A stretch of DNA of 64,000 bases from Jiangella alkaliphila (GTDB lineage Bacteria > Actinomycetota > Actinomycetes > Jiangellales > Jiangellaceae): assembly GCF_900105925.1 (NCBI RefSeq), contig NZ_LT629791.1, forward strand, positions 5,488,001 to 5,552,000, in the 5' to 3' direction. Below, one piece after another: positions 51,651 through 59,343 of the stretch. The stretch's first letter is position 1, and the number at the start of each line of letters is the position of its first letter. The notes below the pieces were generated by a model. It was not told where the DNA came from and ran no database searches. It worked only from the letters and a program-made list of their open reading frames with translations. A program made the position numbers and the translations under genes.

Positions 51651-52610
51651 ATGACCCATCGCGTCGTCGTGCTGGCCCGGCACGGCGTGATCCCGTTCGA
51701 GCTGTCCATCCCGGCGCGCATCTTCGGCGCGGCCCGGACGGCGGACGGCAGACAGCTCTACGACGTGCGCACCTGCGGCCTCGCCGCGGGCACCGTCCGC
51801 ACCGACGCCGACTTCGACGTCGTCGTGCCGCACGGCCCCGAGGCGCTGACCGGCGCCGACACCGTCGTCATCCCGGCGTCGTACGAAACCACCAGCGTCT
51901 CCCGCGACGGCAGGCTCCCGGCCGAACTGGCCGCGGCCTTCGAGCGCATCGAACAGAAGACGAGGCTCGTCTCGATCTGCACCGGCGCGTTCGCGCTGGC
52001 CGCCGCCGGCCGGCTCGACGGCCGGCCGGCGACGACGCACTGGCGCAGCACCGGCCGCTTCGCGGAGCTGTTCCCGCAGGTCAAGCTCGACCCCGACGTG
52101 CTGTTCGTCGACGACGGCGACATCCTGACCTCCGCGGGGGTCGCCGCCGGCATCGACCTGTGCCTGCACATCGTCCGCCGCGACTTCGGCACCGCCGTCG
52201 CCAACCGCGCCGCCCGCCGCTGCCTCGTCCCGCCGTGGCGCGACGGCGGCCAGGCCCAGTACGTCGACCAGCCGGTCCCCGAGGCGGCCGCGCCCACGAC
52301 CGCCGGCGCACGCACCTGGGCGCTCGCGCGCCTCGACCAGCCGCTCACCCTCGACGACCTCGCGTCGCAGCAGGCGATGAGCGTCCGCACGTTCACCCGC
52401 CGGTTCCGCCAGGAGAACGGCGTCAGCCCCGGCCAGTGGCTGATCCAGCAGCGCGTCGACCGCGCCCGCCACCTGCTGGAGGACAGCGACCTCACCGTCG
52501 ACGAGGTGGCCCGCCGCTGCGGCTTCGGCACGACGGCGTCGATGCGCCAGCACCTGCGCGCCAGCCTCGGCGTGTCGCCGTCCGGCTACCGCCGCACCTT
52601 CCGGTCGTGA
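51651..52610 (+). CDS. GlxA-family transcriptional regulator (DJ-1/PfpI plus AraC HTH)
   Basis: Transcriptional activator of 319 residues. The N-terminal DJ-1/PfpI-like domain (1-180) has the nucleophile elbow region SICTGAFALAAAGRLDG near 107. The AraC-type double HTH lies at about 220-315 (LASQQAMSVRTFTRRFRQENG and CGFGTTASMRQHL). Such regulators commonly control divergent or downstream transport and catabolic genes, here probably the MFS gene starting 72 bp away on the other strand. The ligand is unknown. Confidence 0.92.
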   Translation: MTHRVVVLARHGVIPFELSIPARIFGAARTADGRQLYDVRTCGLAAGTVRTDADFDVVVPHGPEALTGADTVVIPASYETTSVSRDGRLPAELAAAFERIEQKTRLVSICTGAFALAAAGRLDGRPATTHWRSTGRFAELFPQVKLDPDVLFVDDGDILTSAGVAAGIDLCLHIVRRDFGTAVANRAARRCLVPPWRDGGQAQYVDQPVPEAAAPTTAGARTWALARLDQPLTLDDLASQQAMSVRTFTRRFRQENGVSPGQWLIQQRVDRARHLLEDSDLTVDEVARRCGFGTTASMRQHLRASLGVSPSGYRRTFRS

Positions 52611-52623
52611 GATCGTACCTTGA

Positions 52624-53085
52624 GTGTTTCATGTCGTCTTCTACGAGCCGCGCATCCCGCCGAACACGGGCAACGCGATCCGCATGGTCGCGGCCACCGG
52701 GGCGCACCTGCACCTGGTCCGCCCGCTCGGCTTCGACCTCGACGACGCGAAGCTGCGCCGCGCCGGCCTCGACTACCACGACCTCGCGAACGTGACGGTG
52801 CACGACGACCTCGCCGCGGCCTGGGCGGCACTGGAGCCTGCCAACGTCTACGCCTTCGCCACCACCGGCACGACCCGGCACAGCGACGTCGAGTACCGTC
52901 CCGGCGACGTGCTGCTGTTCGGCCCGGAGCCGACCGGCCTGCCGCCCGAGGTGCTCGACGACCCGCGCGTCACCGGCCGCGTCCGCATCCCGATGCTGGC
53001 CGGACGGCGCTCGCTCAACCTGTCCAACTCCGCCGCGGTCGCCGTCTACGAGGCGTGGCGGCAGCACGACTACGCCGGCGTCTGA
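52624..53085 (+). CDS. trmL: tRNA (cytidine(34)-2'-O)-methyltransferase TrmL
   Basis: SPOUT-class methyltransferase of 153 residues that methylates the wobble ribose of certain leucine tRNAs in relatives. The N-terminal YEPRIPPNTGNAIRMVAATG is highly characteristic. The trefoil-knot segments LLFGPEPTGLPPEVL near 97 and the final RSLNLSNSAAVAVYEAWRQ near 128 bind SAM. GTG 52624 is 13 bp after the GlxA-type gene. A 24-bp tandem duplication (53077-53126) covers its stop codon. Confidence 0.92.
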   Translation: MFHVVFYEPRIPPNTGNAIRMVAATGAHLHLVRPLGFDLDDAKLRRAGLDYHDLANVTVHDDLAAAWAALEPANVYAFATTGTTRHSDVEYRPGDVLLFGPEPTGLPPEVLDDPRVTGRVRIPMLAGRRSLNLSNSAAVAVYEAWRQHDYAGV

Positions 53086-53126
53086 CGTCACGGCCCGTCA
53101 GGCGTCTGACGTCACCCGGCCCGTCA
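53077..53126 (+). repeat. short tandem duplication over the trmL stop
   Basis: GGCGTCTGACGTCA followed by (C)CGGCCCGTCA occurs twice, at 53077-53100 and 53101-53126. The trmL TGA lies in the first copy. It contains the palindrome TGACGTCA in both copies. Likely a replication-slippage product. Confidence 0.6.
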
Positions 53127-53152
53127 CACGCACGCGGGAGTACGGTCGGGCC

Positions 53153-54634
53153 ATGCAGCGACCCGAGCCCCTCCCCGACCTGGACTGGACGCCCGACCGC
53201 GCCGCCGAGTTCGGCCGCATCGCGCTGGACCTGTGGACGGAGTACCTGCGGCGGCTGCCCGGTCTCCCGGTCATGCACCCGCGCACGCCGGCCGAGACCC
53301 GGGCGGCCGTCCTCGACGGGCGCGACGTGCCCGACAAGCCGATGCCCGACGACGAGCTGCTCGCGCACCTGCGCACCGTCGTGTTCGAGCACGGCGCGCA
53401 GACCGGCCACGGCGGCTTCATGGCGTTCATCAGCGGCGCCGGCACCGTGCCGGGCGCGCCCGCCGCGCTGCTGGCCGCCGGCATCAACCAGAACCTCGGC
53501 GGCTGGCCGCTCGGCCCGGCCGCCACCGAGATCGAGAACCACGTGCTTGCCTGGTTCGCGGCCCGGCTCGGGCTGCCGCCCGAGTCGTCCGGCGCGTTCG
53601 TCACCGGCGGCGCCACCGCGAACCTCATGGCGCTCACGGTCGCCCGCGACGCGCTGGCCGGCTGGGACGTGCGGCGTGACGGTGTCGCCGGCGGGCCACG
53701 GCTGGCCGTGTACGCCTCCGACGACGTGCACGAGACGGTGGACCGCGCCGCCGACCTGCTCGGACTCGGCACCGCCGCGGTCCGCCGCATCGCCACGGAC
53801 GACCGGTTCCGGCTCCGCCCGGACGCCGTCGAGGCGGCCATCGAGCGCGACCTCGCCGACGGCGTCAAGCCGCTCGTCGTCGTCGGCACGGCCGGGACGA
53901 CCGAGCTGGGCGCGATCGACCCGCTCGACGAGCTGGCCGACGTCGCGGAACGGCACGGCTGCTGGTTCCACGTCGACGCCGCGTACGGCGGGCCGGCCGC
54001 GATGGTCGACGAGCTGCGGCCGGCGTTCGCCGGCATCGAGCGGGCCGACTCCCTCACCTGCGACCCGCACAAGTGGATGAACATGCCGATCTCGGCCAGC
54101 GTGGTCCTGTTCCGCGACCCGGCCCGGCACGTCGCCGCGTTCACGCTGCAGCCCGACTACGCCAAGCTCGACGCCACCGCCCAGAGCGACATGATGCTGC
54201 GCTACCAGTGGACCCCGCAGTTCACCCGGCCGTTCGACGCGCTGCCGGTCTGGGTGTCGCTGCTCGCGCAGGGCTGGGACGCAGCGGCCCGGCGCATCCG
54301 GCACGACGTCGAGCTGGCCGCCTGGCTGCACCACCTGGTCGGCGAGCACGACGAACTGGAGGCGCTGGCCGACCCGGAACTGTCGATCGTCTGCTTCCGC
54401 TACGTCCCGCCGGGGACGCACGACGACGCCTACCTCGACGACCTCAACGAGCGCATCCTGTACGCCGTCCAGCGGGCCGGCCTGGTGTACCCCTCGAACG
54501 CCGTCGTCGCGGGCCGGTACGCGATCCGGGCCTGCCTGATCAGCTACCGCACCGAGGCCGAGCACGTCGAGACGCTGGCCGGCGAGGTGGTCGCGCACGG
54601 CCGGCGGCTGCACGCGGAGGCCAGCCGCGCTTAG
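53153..54634 (+). CDS. pyridoxal-phosphate-dependent group II decarboxylase
   Basis: PLP decarboxylase of the aromatic-L-amino-acid/glutamate decarboxylase group, 493 residues. The Schiff-base Lys is in CDPHKWMNMP near 305. The PLP-stacking HVDAAYGG is near 275, FVTGGATANLMAL near 148, and YAIRACLISYRTE near the end. Relatives use tryptophan, phenylalanine, tyrosine, dopa or 2,4-diaminobutyrate, and this cannot be decided from sequence alone. TACGGT lies 6 nt before the ATG, suggesting a leaderless transcript. Convergent with the GNAT gene (4-bp overlap). Confidence 0.92.
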   Translation: MQRPEPLPDLDWTPDRAAEFGRIALDLWTEYLRRLPGLPVMHPRTPAETRAAVLDGRDVPDKPMPDDELLAHLRTVVFEHGAQTGHGGFMAFISGAGTVPGAPAALLAAGINQNLGGWPLGPAATEIENHVLAWFAARLGLPPESSGAFVTGGATANLMALTVARDALAGWDVRRDGVAGGPRLAVYASDDVHETVDRAADLLGLGTAAVRRIATDDRFRLRPDAVEAAIERDLADGVKPLVVVGTAGTTELGAIDPLDELADVAERHGCWFHVDAAYGGPAAMVDELRPAFAGIERADSLTCDPHKWMNMPISASVVLFRDPARHVAAFTLQPDYAKLDATAQSDMMLRYQWTPQFTRPFDALPVWVSLLAQGWDAAARRIRHDVELAAWLHHLVGEHDELEALADPELSIVCFRYVPPGTHDDAYLDDLNERILYAVQRAGLVYPSNAVVAGRYAIRACLISYRTEAEHVETLAGEVVAHGRRLHAEASRA

Positions 54635-55143
54635 CTCGGGTCGCGCTCGAACCGGTCGACGTCGACGTGGAGCAGCGTGAAGGCGTGACCATTGTCCGGA
54701 GCCCGCTGGAGTTCCTCGGTCCAGGTGTCGCCGACGACCTCGGTCGCCACCTGCCGCCAGAACCGCGCCGCCGGAGCGTTCTGCTCCATGAAGGCGATGA
54801 CCCAGCGTCCCCGACGTGACCGCAGCAGCTCGGTGGCAGCCGCCAAGCCGACACCATGACGCCGCAGGGCACGAACGACGAAGAAGGCGTGGATGAAGCT
54901 CGCCCCGTCGTCGAAGGGCCGGACCAGGCAGAAGCCCGCCAGCCGGCCGTCGGAGTGGATCAGGAAGGCGTGGTGGTCGGCGTCGGTGAAGAACCGCGAC
55001 AGCCGAGGGAAGTCGAACAGGCCGTCCGGCCCCGGCTGGTCGCCCGTGAACTGCGACAGGTAATGCCGTTCCAGCTGGCCCAGCCGCTCGACCACCGGAC
55101 GCATGCTGGTGTCAGCCAGCCGCAGCGTGATGCCGCCGGCCAC
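54631..55143 (-). CDS. GNAT family acetyltransferase
   Basis: Acetyltransferase of 170 residues. The pattern DADHHAFLIHSDGRLAGFCLV near 60-80 and the RRHGVGLAAATELL acetyl-CoA loop near 100-113 are GNAT-like, and PAARFWRQV near 135 fits the last helix. The GTG start (55143) overlaps the stop of the upstream uppS fragment (TAGTG). This implies that it was once the gene directly after uppS and was translationally coupled to it. An upstream extension would have to be read antisense through the uppS fragment and is rejected. Confidence 0.8.
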   Translation of the reverse strand: MAGGITLRLADTSMRPVVERLGQLERHYLSQFTGDQPGPDGLFDFPRLSRFFTDADHHAFLIHSDGRLAGFCLVRPFDDGASFIHAFFVVRALRRHGVGLAAATELLRSRRGRWVIAFMEQNAPAARFWRQVATEVVGDTWTEELQRAPDNGHAFTLLHVDVDRFERDPS

Positions 55144-55331
55144 TACCGAGGACCGCCCGAGCCGGCGTACGTCCGCAGCGCGCGCAGGAAGTCGACCTGG
55201 CGGAAACCGGGCCAGTAAGCGTCGCAGAAGTACAGCTCGGCCTGGGTGGACTGCAGGCATGCGATCTCCCGAGGCGAGCGTCCCGCCTCACGCAGCTCAC
55301 GAACCCGCTCCATCTGATCTCCGTCGGTCAT
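55143..55331 (-). pseudogene. chimeric fragment: HTH-like start fused to duplicated C-terminus of uppS
   Basis: An open frame of 62 residues with a good GGGAGGAG site before ATG 55331. Residues 1-25 ([17 protein letters not shown]) look like the start of an actinobacterial HTH protein. Residues 26-62 are the UppS C-terminus ([13 protein letters not shown], then FLRALRTYA) from the 91-bp direct repeat, ending in a different tail (GSGGPR). It lacks the prenyltransferase catalytic core. It may still be translated and drive the overlapping GNAT gene. Confidence 0.75.
55164..55254. repeat. 91-bp direct repeat, left copy (uppS 3' segment)
   Basis: Matches 57277-57367 at 88 of 91 positions with an offset of 2113 bp and no gaps. 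It encodes the penultimate part of UppS. It bounds the left side of the HNH-bearing segment. Confidence 0.92.
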
Positions 55332-57276
55332 GCTCAGCTGCTCCTCCCGGCCCGACCCGGCGTCGACGCTACATCGCCGCCGAATCAGATGTGCAGCATC
55401 CACGCACGCCTCCGCCGAGGCTCGTTCGTCGTGGCGACCCTGTCGGTGGGTGCCGATATCATCGTTCACATGTTCGAGTCGGAGCTTTCCGCAGTAAGCA
55501 GTCATCCGGTGGCTGCGGCGCTCAACGCTGCGGAGTCGCTCATCTCGAACATCGAGGATGTGCCCATGTGGAGCCTGGGGCCGGACGAGTTGGCGGGGTT
55601 GGTGGTGGGCCAGGAAGCCCTCACCGCGCGCGTGGCAGCGCTGGGACTGAGGCTGGTTCGCGAGGCCGACCGCCGCGAGCTCGGCTCGTCGGTCGGTGCG
55701 ACATCGACGGCCGACTGGCTGCGCGATCGGCTACGGCTCGACCATGGCGTGGCGAAGGGACGGGTCGAGCTGGCCGCGCTGCTGGACGTGGACGCCCAGC
55801 TACTCGGCGCCGCCGGCATGGTGCACGCCGCCGGCCGCGAGCTGGCCGGAGCTGGTCGCAGTGCCGGCTACCCGGATCCGGCGGCTGACGGAGCCGATCG
55901 GGCCGATTCCCACGGCGTTGTCGTCGCTGAGGCGACGGCCGCCGCCACCGCGGCCGGGGTCAGGGTCGACGACCGCGCCCGCAGTGGTCTGGGCATTCCC
56001 GTGGCTGCTCTGGCGGAGTTGACGCAGGCCGCCCACCGGTACCTGCCGTGCACGGCCTGGGCGCTGCGGGCCGGCACCATCTCAGTGGAGCACGCACAGG
56101 TCATCCGGCGCGCGCTGAAGCGGTTGCCGGCCGCGATCGACTCCCTCACCTGGGCCGAGTCCGAGGCGTTCCTTGCCGTACAGGCCACCCGCCACGACCC
56201 CCGCAACCTCGCCCGCCTCGGCTCCCATCTGGCGACGGCCGTCACCGGCGCACACGAGCTGTCCCGCCAGCACGAGCGGGAGGCAGCAAGCCCGCAGCCG
56301 GCAAGTGACGAACCCACTGCGCCGGGCGCCGGTGAGCGCCTCGACAACGATCGGCCCGAGGAGCGGGCCGAGGCCACCACGATGTTCGGGTTCGTCGAGA
56401 ACGGCGACGGTACCGTCCGGGCCACGGGTGCTTCTCCGCCGAAGCGGCCGACCTCATCACCACGGCGCTGGCTCCGCTGGCCGCGCCCAACCCTGCCGCC
56501 GACGGCACGCCGGATCCGCGCGGACACGCCACCCGGATGGGTGACGCGCTCATCGAGCTGTGCCGTCGAGGCCTGGACCACGGCGACCTGCTGCCCGGCG
56601 CGCGTGGCGCCCGGCCGCACATCACCGTCATCGCCTCGCTGCCGACCCTGCGCCGCCAGCCCGGCTGCCCCAAGGCGGTGTCCATGTGGGGTACGCCGAT
56701 CACTCCCGAGGCCCTGCGCCGGCTGGCCTGCGACGCCGGCGTCTCCCGAGTGCTCACCGACCCTGCCGGGGTGCCGCTCGACGTGGGCCGGCAGTACCGA
56801 ACCGTGACACCCGCACAATGGGTCGCGCTCGTGGCCCGCGACAAGGGCTGCGCGTTTCCCGGCTGCTCCCGGCCAGCGGCCTGGACCCAGGCACACCACG
56901 TCAAGCACTGGGCCGACGGCGGCGCCACCGACCTGAACAACCTCGTACTGCTCTGCGGACACCACCATCGCAGCGTCCACCATCGCGGCTGGACCGTCCG
57001 TGTCGGCGCTGACGGCCAGCCCGAATTCCTCCCGCCACCATGGATCGACCCCGGCCGACAACCTCGACGCAACACCTACCATCGCGTCGTCGACGCCGTC
57101 GGCACCGATCCGCTGAGCCTCACCGTGCCATCGGCGCTGCGCCGTGCCGGCCCGCCCCGACATCCACCCGACCACGTCCAGGCAGCCTGAGACCCTCGAC
57201 CGCCACGACCGCGGGCGCGAAACCTCGCGGGGACAGCTGCTCAGCGTGGCAGGTGCTCGGCGTCACCGCTGCGGCG
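55255..57276. mobile_element. putative 2.1-kb HNH-bearing insertion at the 3' end of uppS
   Basis: This DNA lies between two direct copies of the uppS 3' segment. It carries the HTH-like start, a frameshifted 13E12/HNH gene and a new uppS tail. The arrangement resembles an island or homing element that restores the 3' end of the gene it enters. 13E12 repeats are known as dispersed elements and prophage target sites in Mycobacterium. No integrase or transposase is present, so transfer by HNH-driven recombination or gene conversion is inference. Confidence 0.6.
55470..57190 (+). pseudogene. 13E12-repeat family (DUF222) HNH endonuclease, frameshifted
   Basis: The N-terminal DUF222 part reads from ATG 55470 ([11 protein letters not shown]) through [21 protein letters not shown] and the usual CTAWALRAGTISVEHAQVI segment. 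The frame breaks near 56425-56435: one missing base would join GDGTVRATG to FSAEAADLITTALAPL in the next frame. That frame runs through the zinc-binding HNH nuclease, CAFPGCSRPAAWTQAHHVKHW and NNLVLLCGHHHRSVHH, to a TGA at 57188-57190. All catalytic residues remain but not in one frame. Either a pseudogene or programmed frameshifting (no slippery run is obvious). It lies between the uppS repeats. Confidence 0.85.
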
Positions 57277-58014
57277 GGCGTACGTCCGCAACGCGCGCAG
57301 GAAGTCGACCTGGCGGAAGCCGGGCCAGTAGGCGTCGCAGAAGTACAGCTCGGCCTGGGTGGACTGCCACAGCAGGAAGCCGGACAGCCGCTGCTCGCCG
57401 CTGGTGCGGATGACGAGGTCGGGGTCGGGCAGACCGGGGGTGTAAAGGTTGCGGGCGATGTCGTCCGGGGTGAGCCGCTCGGGGTCGCCGCCGTCCTCGA
57501 GGTAGGCGCGGACGGCGTCGACGATCTCCTGACGGCCGTCGTAGCCGATCGCGACCGTCAGCTCCAGCCCGGCCGACCGCCCGGCGGTCTCCGAGATCGC
57601 CAACTTCAGCGCGTCGCGCGTGCTGTCGGGCAGCAGGTCGAGCCGGCCGGCGACGTGCAGGCGCCAGCGGTGCGCCGGGTCGGACAGCCGGACGGAGACG
57701 ACCTCCTCGATCATGCGCATGAGGTGGCCGACCTCGTCGGCGTCGCGCTTGCGCAGGTTGTCGGCCGACGCCACGTACACCGTCACGTGCCCGATGCCGA
57801 TGCCCGCGCACCAGCCGAGCAGGTCGTCGACGTGCTCAGCGCCGAAGCGGTGCCCGATCGACGGGTCGGCGTAGCCGGCCTGCCGGGCCCAGCGGCGGTT
57901 GCCGTCCATGACGACGGCGACGTGCCGCGGCAGCCGGCCCGGCGCCGAGGAGAGTGCGGCCGACAGCCGCCGCACGTACCACCGATACAGCAGTGCGCGC
58001 GGCGACGGTGCCAT
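57241..58014 (-). CDS. uppS: isoprenyl transferase (cis-prenyltransferase, UppS/Z-FPP synthase family)
   Basis: Condenses isopentenyl diphosphate onto a short allylic diphosphate to make Z-prenyl carriers for cell-wall synthesis, 257 residues. The catalytic Asp37 is in MDGNRRWAR. RTSGEQRLSGFLLW near 205-218 and STQAELYF near 220 complete the active site. At this length it could be the short-chain Z-farnesyl type or a long-chain synthase. ATG 58014 overlaps the M16 peptidase stop (TGATG). The last 12 residues differ from those of the duplicated copy, so the native tail has probably been replaced. Confidence 0.9.
   Translation of the reverse strand: MAPSPRALLYRWYVRRLSAALSSAPGRLPRHVAVVMDGNRRWARQAGYADPSIGHRFGAEHVDDLLGWCAGIGIGHVTVYVASADNLRKRDADEVGHLMRMIEEVVSVRLSDPAHRWRLHVAGRLDLLPDSTRDALKLAISETAGRSAGLELTVAIGYDGRQEIVDAVRAYLEDGGDPERLTPDDIARNLYTPGLPDPDLVIRTSGEQRLSGFLLWQSTQAELYFCDAYWPGFRQVDFLRALRTYARRSGDAEHLPR
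57277..57367. repeat. 91-bp direct repeat, right copy (inside uppS)
   Basis: Right partner of 55164-55254. It is part of the intact uppS coding region, ending 33 bp before its stop codon. Beyond it the two copies diverge completely. Confidence 0.92.
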
Positions 58015-59336
58015 CAGCCCAGCACGGCCTCGAACCGGCCGGCCGACTCGAACGGCCCGACGACCGCCAGCGTCGGCGCCGCCGGCAGCAGCGCCCGGGC
58101 GAGGTCGGTGACCTGGTCGATCGAGACGGCGTCGACCCGGGCGATCAGCTGGTCGACGCTGGGCAGCTCGTCGTAGACCAGCTCTGCCTTGGCCAGTCGG
58201 CTCATCCGCGCGCTGGTGTCCTCGAGTCCGAGCACCAGCCCGCCGCGTGCCTGGCCCTTGCCGCGCGCGAGCTCCTCGGCCGTGATGCCGCCGGTGACGA
58301 CCTCGGCCAGCACGGCGCGGCACAGCTCCAGCACCTGGTCGACCTTCTTCGGCTGGCAGCCGACGTAGACGCCGAGCAGCCCGGCCGCCGCGTGCTGCGA
58401 CGCGTACGAATAGACCGAGTAGGCCAGCCCGCGCCGCTCGCGCACCTCTTGGAACAGCCGCGACGACATGCCGCCGCCGAGCGCCGCGTTCAGCACGCCC
58501 AGCGCGAACCGGCGCTCGTCGTTGCGGGCCAGCCCGGGGACGGCCAGCACGACGTTGGCCTGCTCGGTCGGCCGGTGCAGCAGCGTGACGCCGCCCTGGC
58601 CGGACGCCGGCGCGACACCGCCGATGCGGGCGGGCGCGGGATCGTCGTCACTGTCGAGGAGGCCGGCCGCGCCGAACGCCTTCTCGACCAGCGCGACGAC
58701 GTCGTCGTGACGCACGTTGCCGGCCACCGAGACGACCATGTTCCGGGCCAGGTAGTGCTGCCGGTAGTAGTCGTTGACGGTGTCGCGGGCCATGCCGGTG
58801 ATGCTCTCGACCGTGCCGAGGATCGACCGGCCGAGCGGGCTGTCGCCCCACATGTGCCCGGCCAGCAGGTCGTGCACGGCGTCGGACGGGTCGTCGTCGC
58901 GCATGGCGATCTCTTCGAGGACGACCTCACGCTCGCTCTCGACGTCGGCCGGCGCGATCAGCGACGACGTGACCATGTCGGCCACGACGTCGACCGCGAG
59001 CGGCAGGTCGGTGTCGAGCACCCGCGCGTAGTAGCAGGTGAACTCCTTGGCGGTGAACGCGTTGATCTCACCGCCGACGGACTCGATGGCCGCGGAGATG
59101 TCCAGGGCCGTGCGCTTCGGCGTCCCCTTGAACAGCAGGTGCTCGAGGTAGTGCGTGGCGCCGGCCTCGGTCGGGCGTTCGTCGACCGAGCCGACGCCTA
59201 CCCAGATGCCGAAGGCGACCGACCGGACCGTCGGCACGGCCTCGGTGACAATACGCAGTCCGCCGGGGAGGACGGTGCGGCGGACCAGCCCGCCCTCGTC
59301 CTCCCCCAGCAGCGTCAGCGTCGACGGGGTTGTCAC
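58014..59336 (-). CDS. M16-family zinc peptidase (pepR/MPP-like)
   Basis: Peptidase of 440 residues. The inverted zinc motif HYLEH (HxxEH) is near 62-66, with the downstream Glu in SEREVVLEEIAMRDD near 140. The second, non-catalytic half contains the R/Y pair segment RRGLAYSVYSYAS near 305. Relatives beside pnp in Mycobacterium (Rv2782c) and Bacillus (YmxG) are of poorly known substrate. GTG 59336 lies 7 bp after the pnp stop; co-transcription with pnp and uppS is expected. Confidence 0.92.
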   Translation of the reverse strand: MTTPSTLTLLGEDEGGLVRRTVLPGGLRIVTEAVPTVRSVAFGIWVGVGSVDERPTEAGATHYLEHLLFKGTPKRTALDISAAIESVGGEINAFTAKEFTCYYARVLDTDLPLAVDVVADMVTSSLIAPADVESEREVVLEEIAMRDDDPSDAVHDLLAGHMWGDSPLGRSILGTVESITGMARDTVNDYYRQHYLARNMVVSVAGNVRHDDVVALVEKAFGAAGLLDSDDDPAPARIGGVAPASGQGGVTLLHRPTEQANVVLAVPGLARNDERRFALGVLNAALGGGMSSRLFQEVRERRGLAYSVYSYASQHAAAGLLGVYVGCQPKKVDQVLELCRAVLAEVVTGGITAEELARGKGQARGGLVLGLEDTSARMSRLAKAELVYDELPSVDQLIARVDAVSIDQVTDLARALLPAAPTLAVVGPFESAGRFEAVLG

Positions 59337-59343
59337 TCGACCG

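Noticed and set aside
55143-55254. Second functional prenyltransferase gene
   Set aside because: Only the last 37 residues of UppS are present; the DGNRRW catalytic region is missing.
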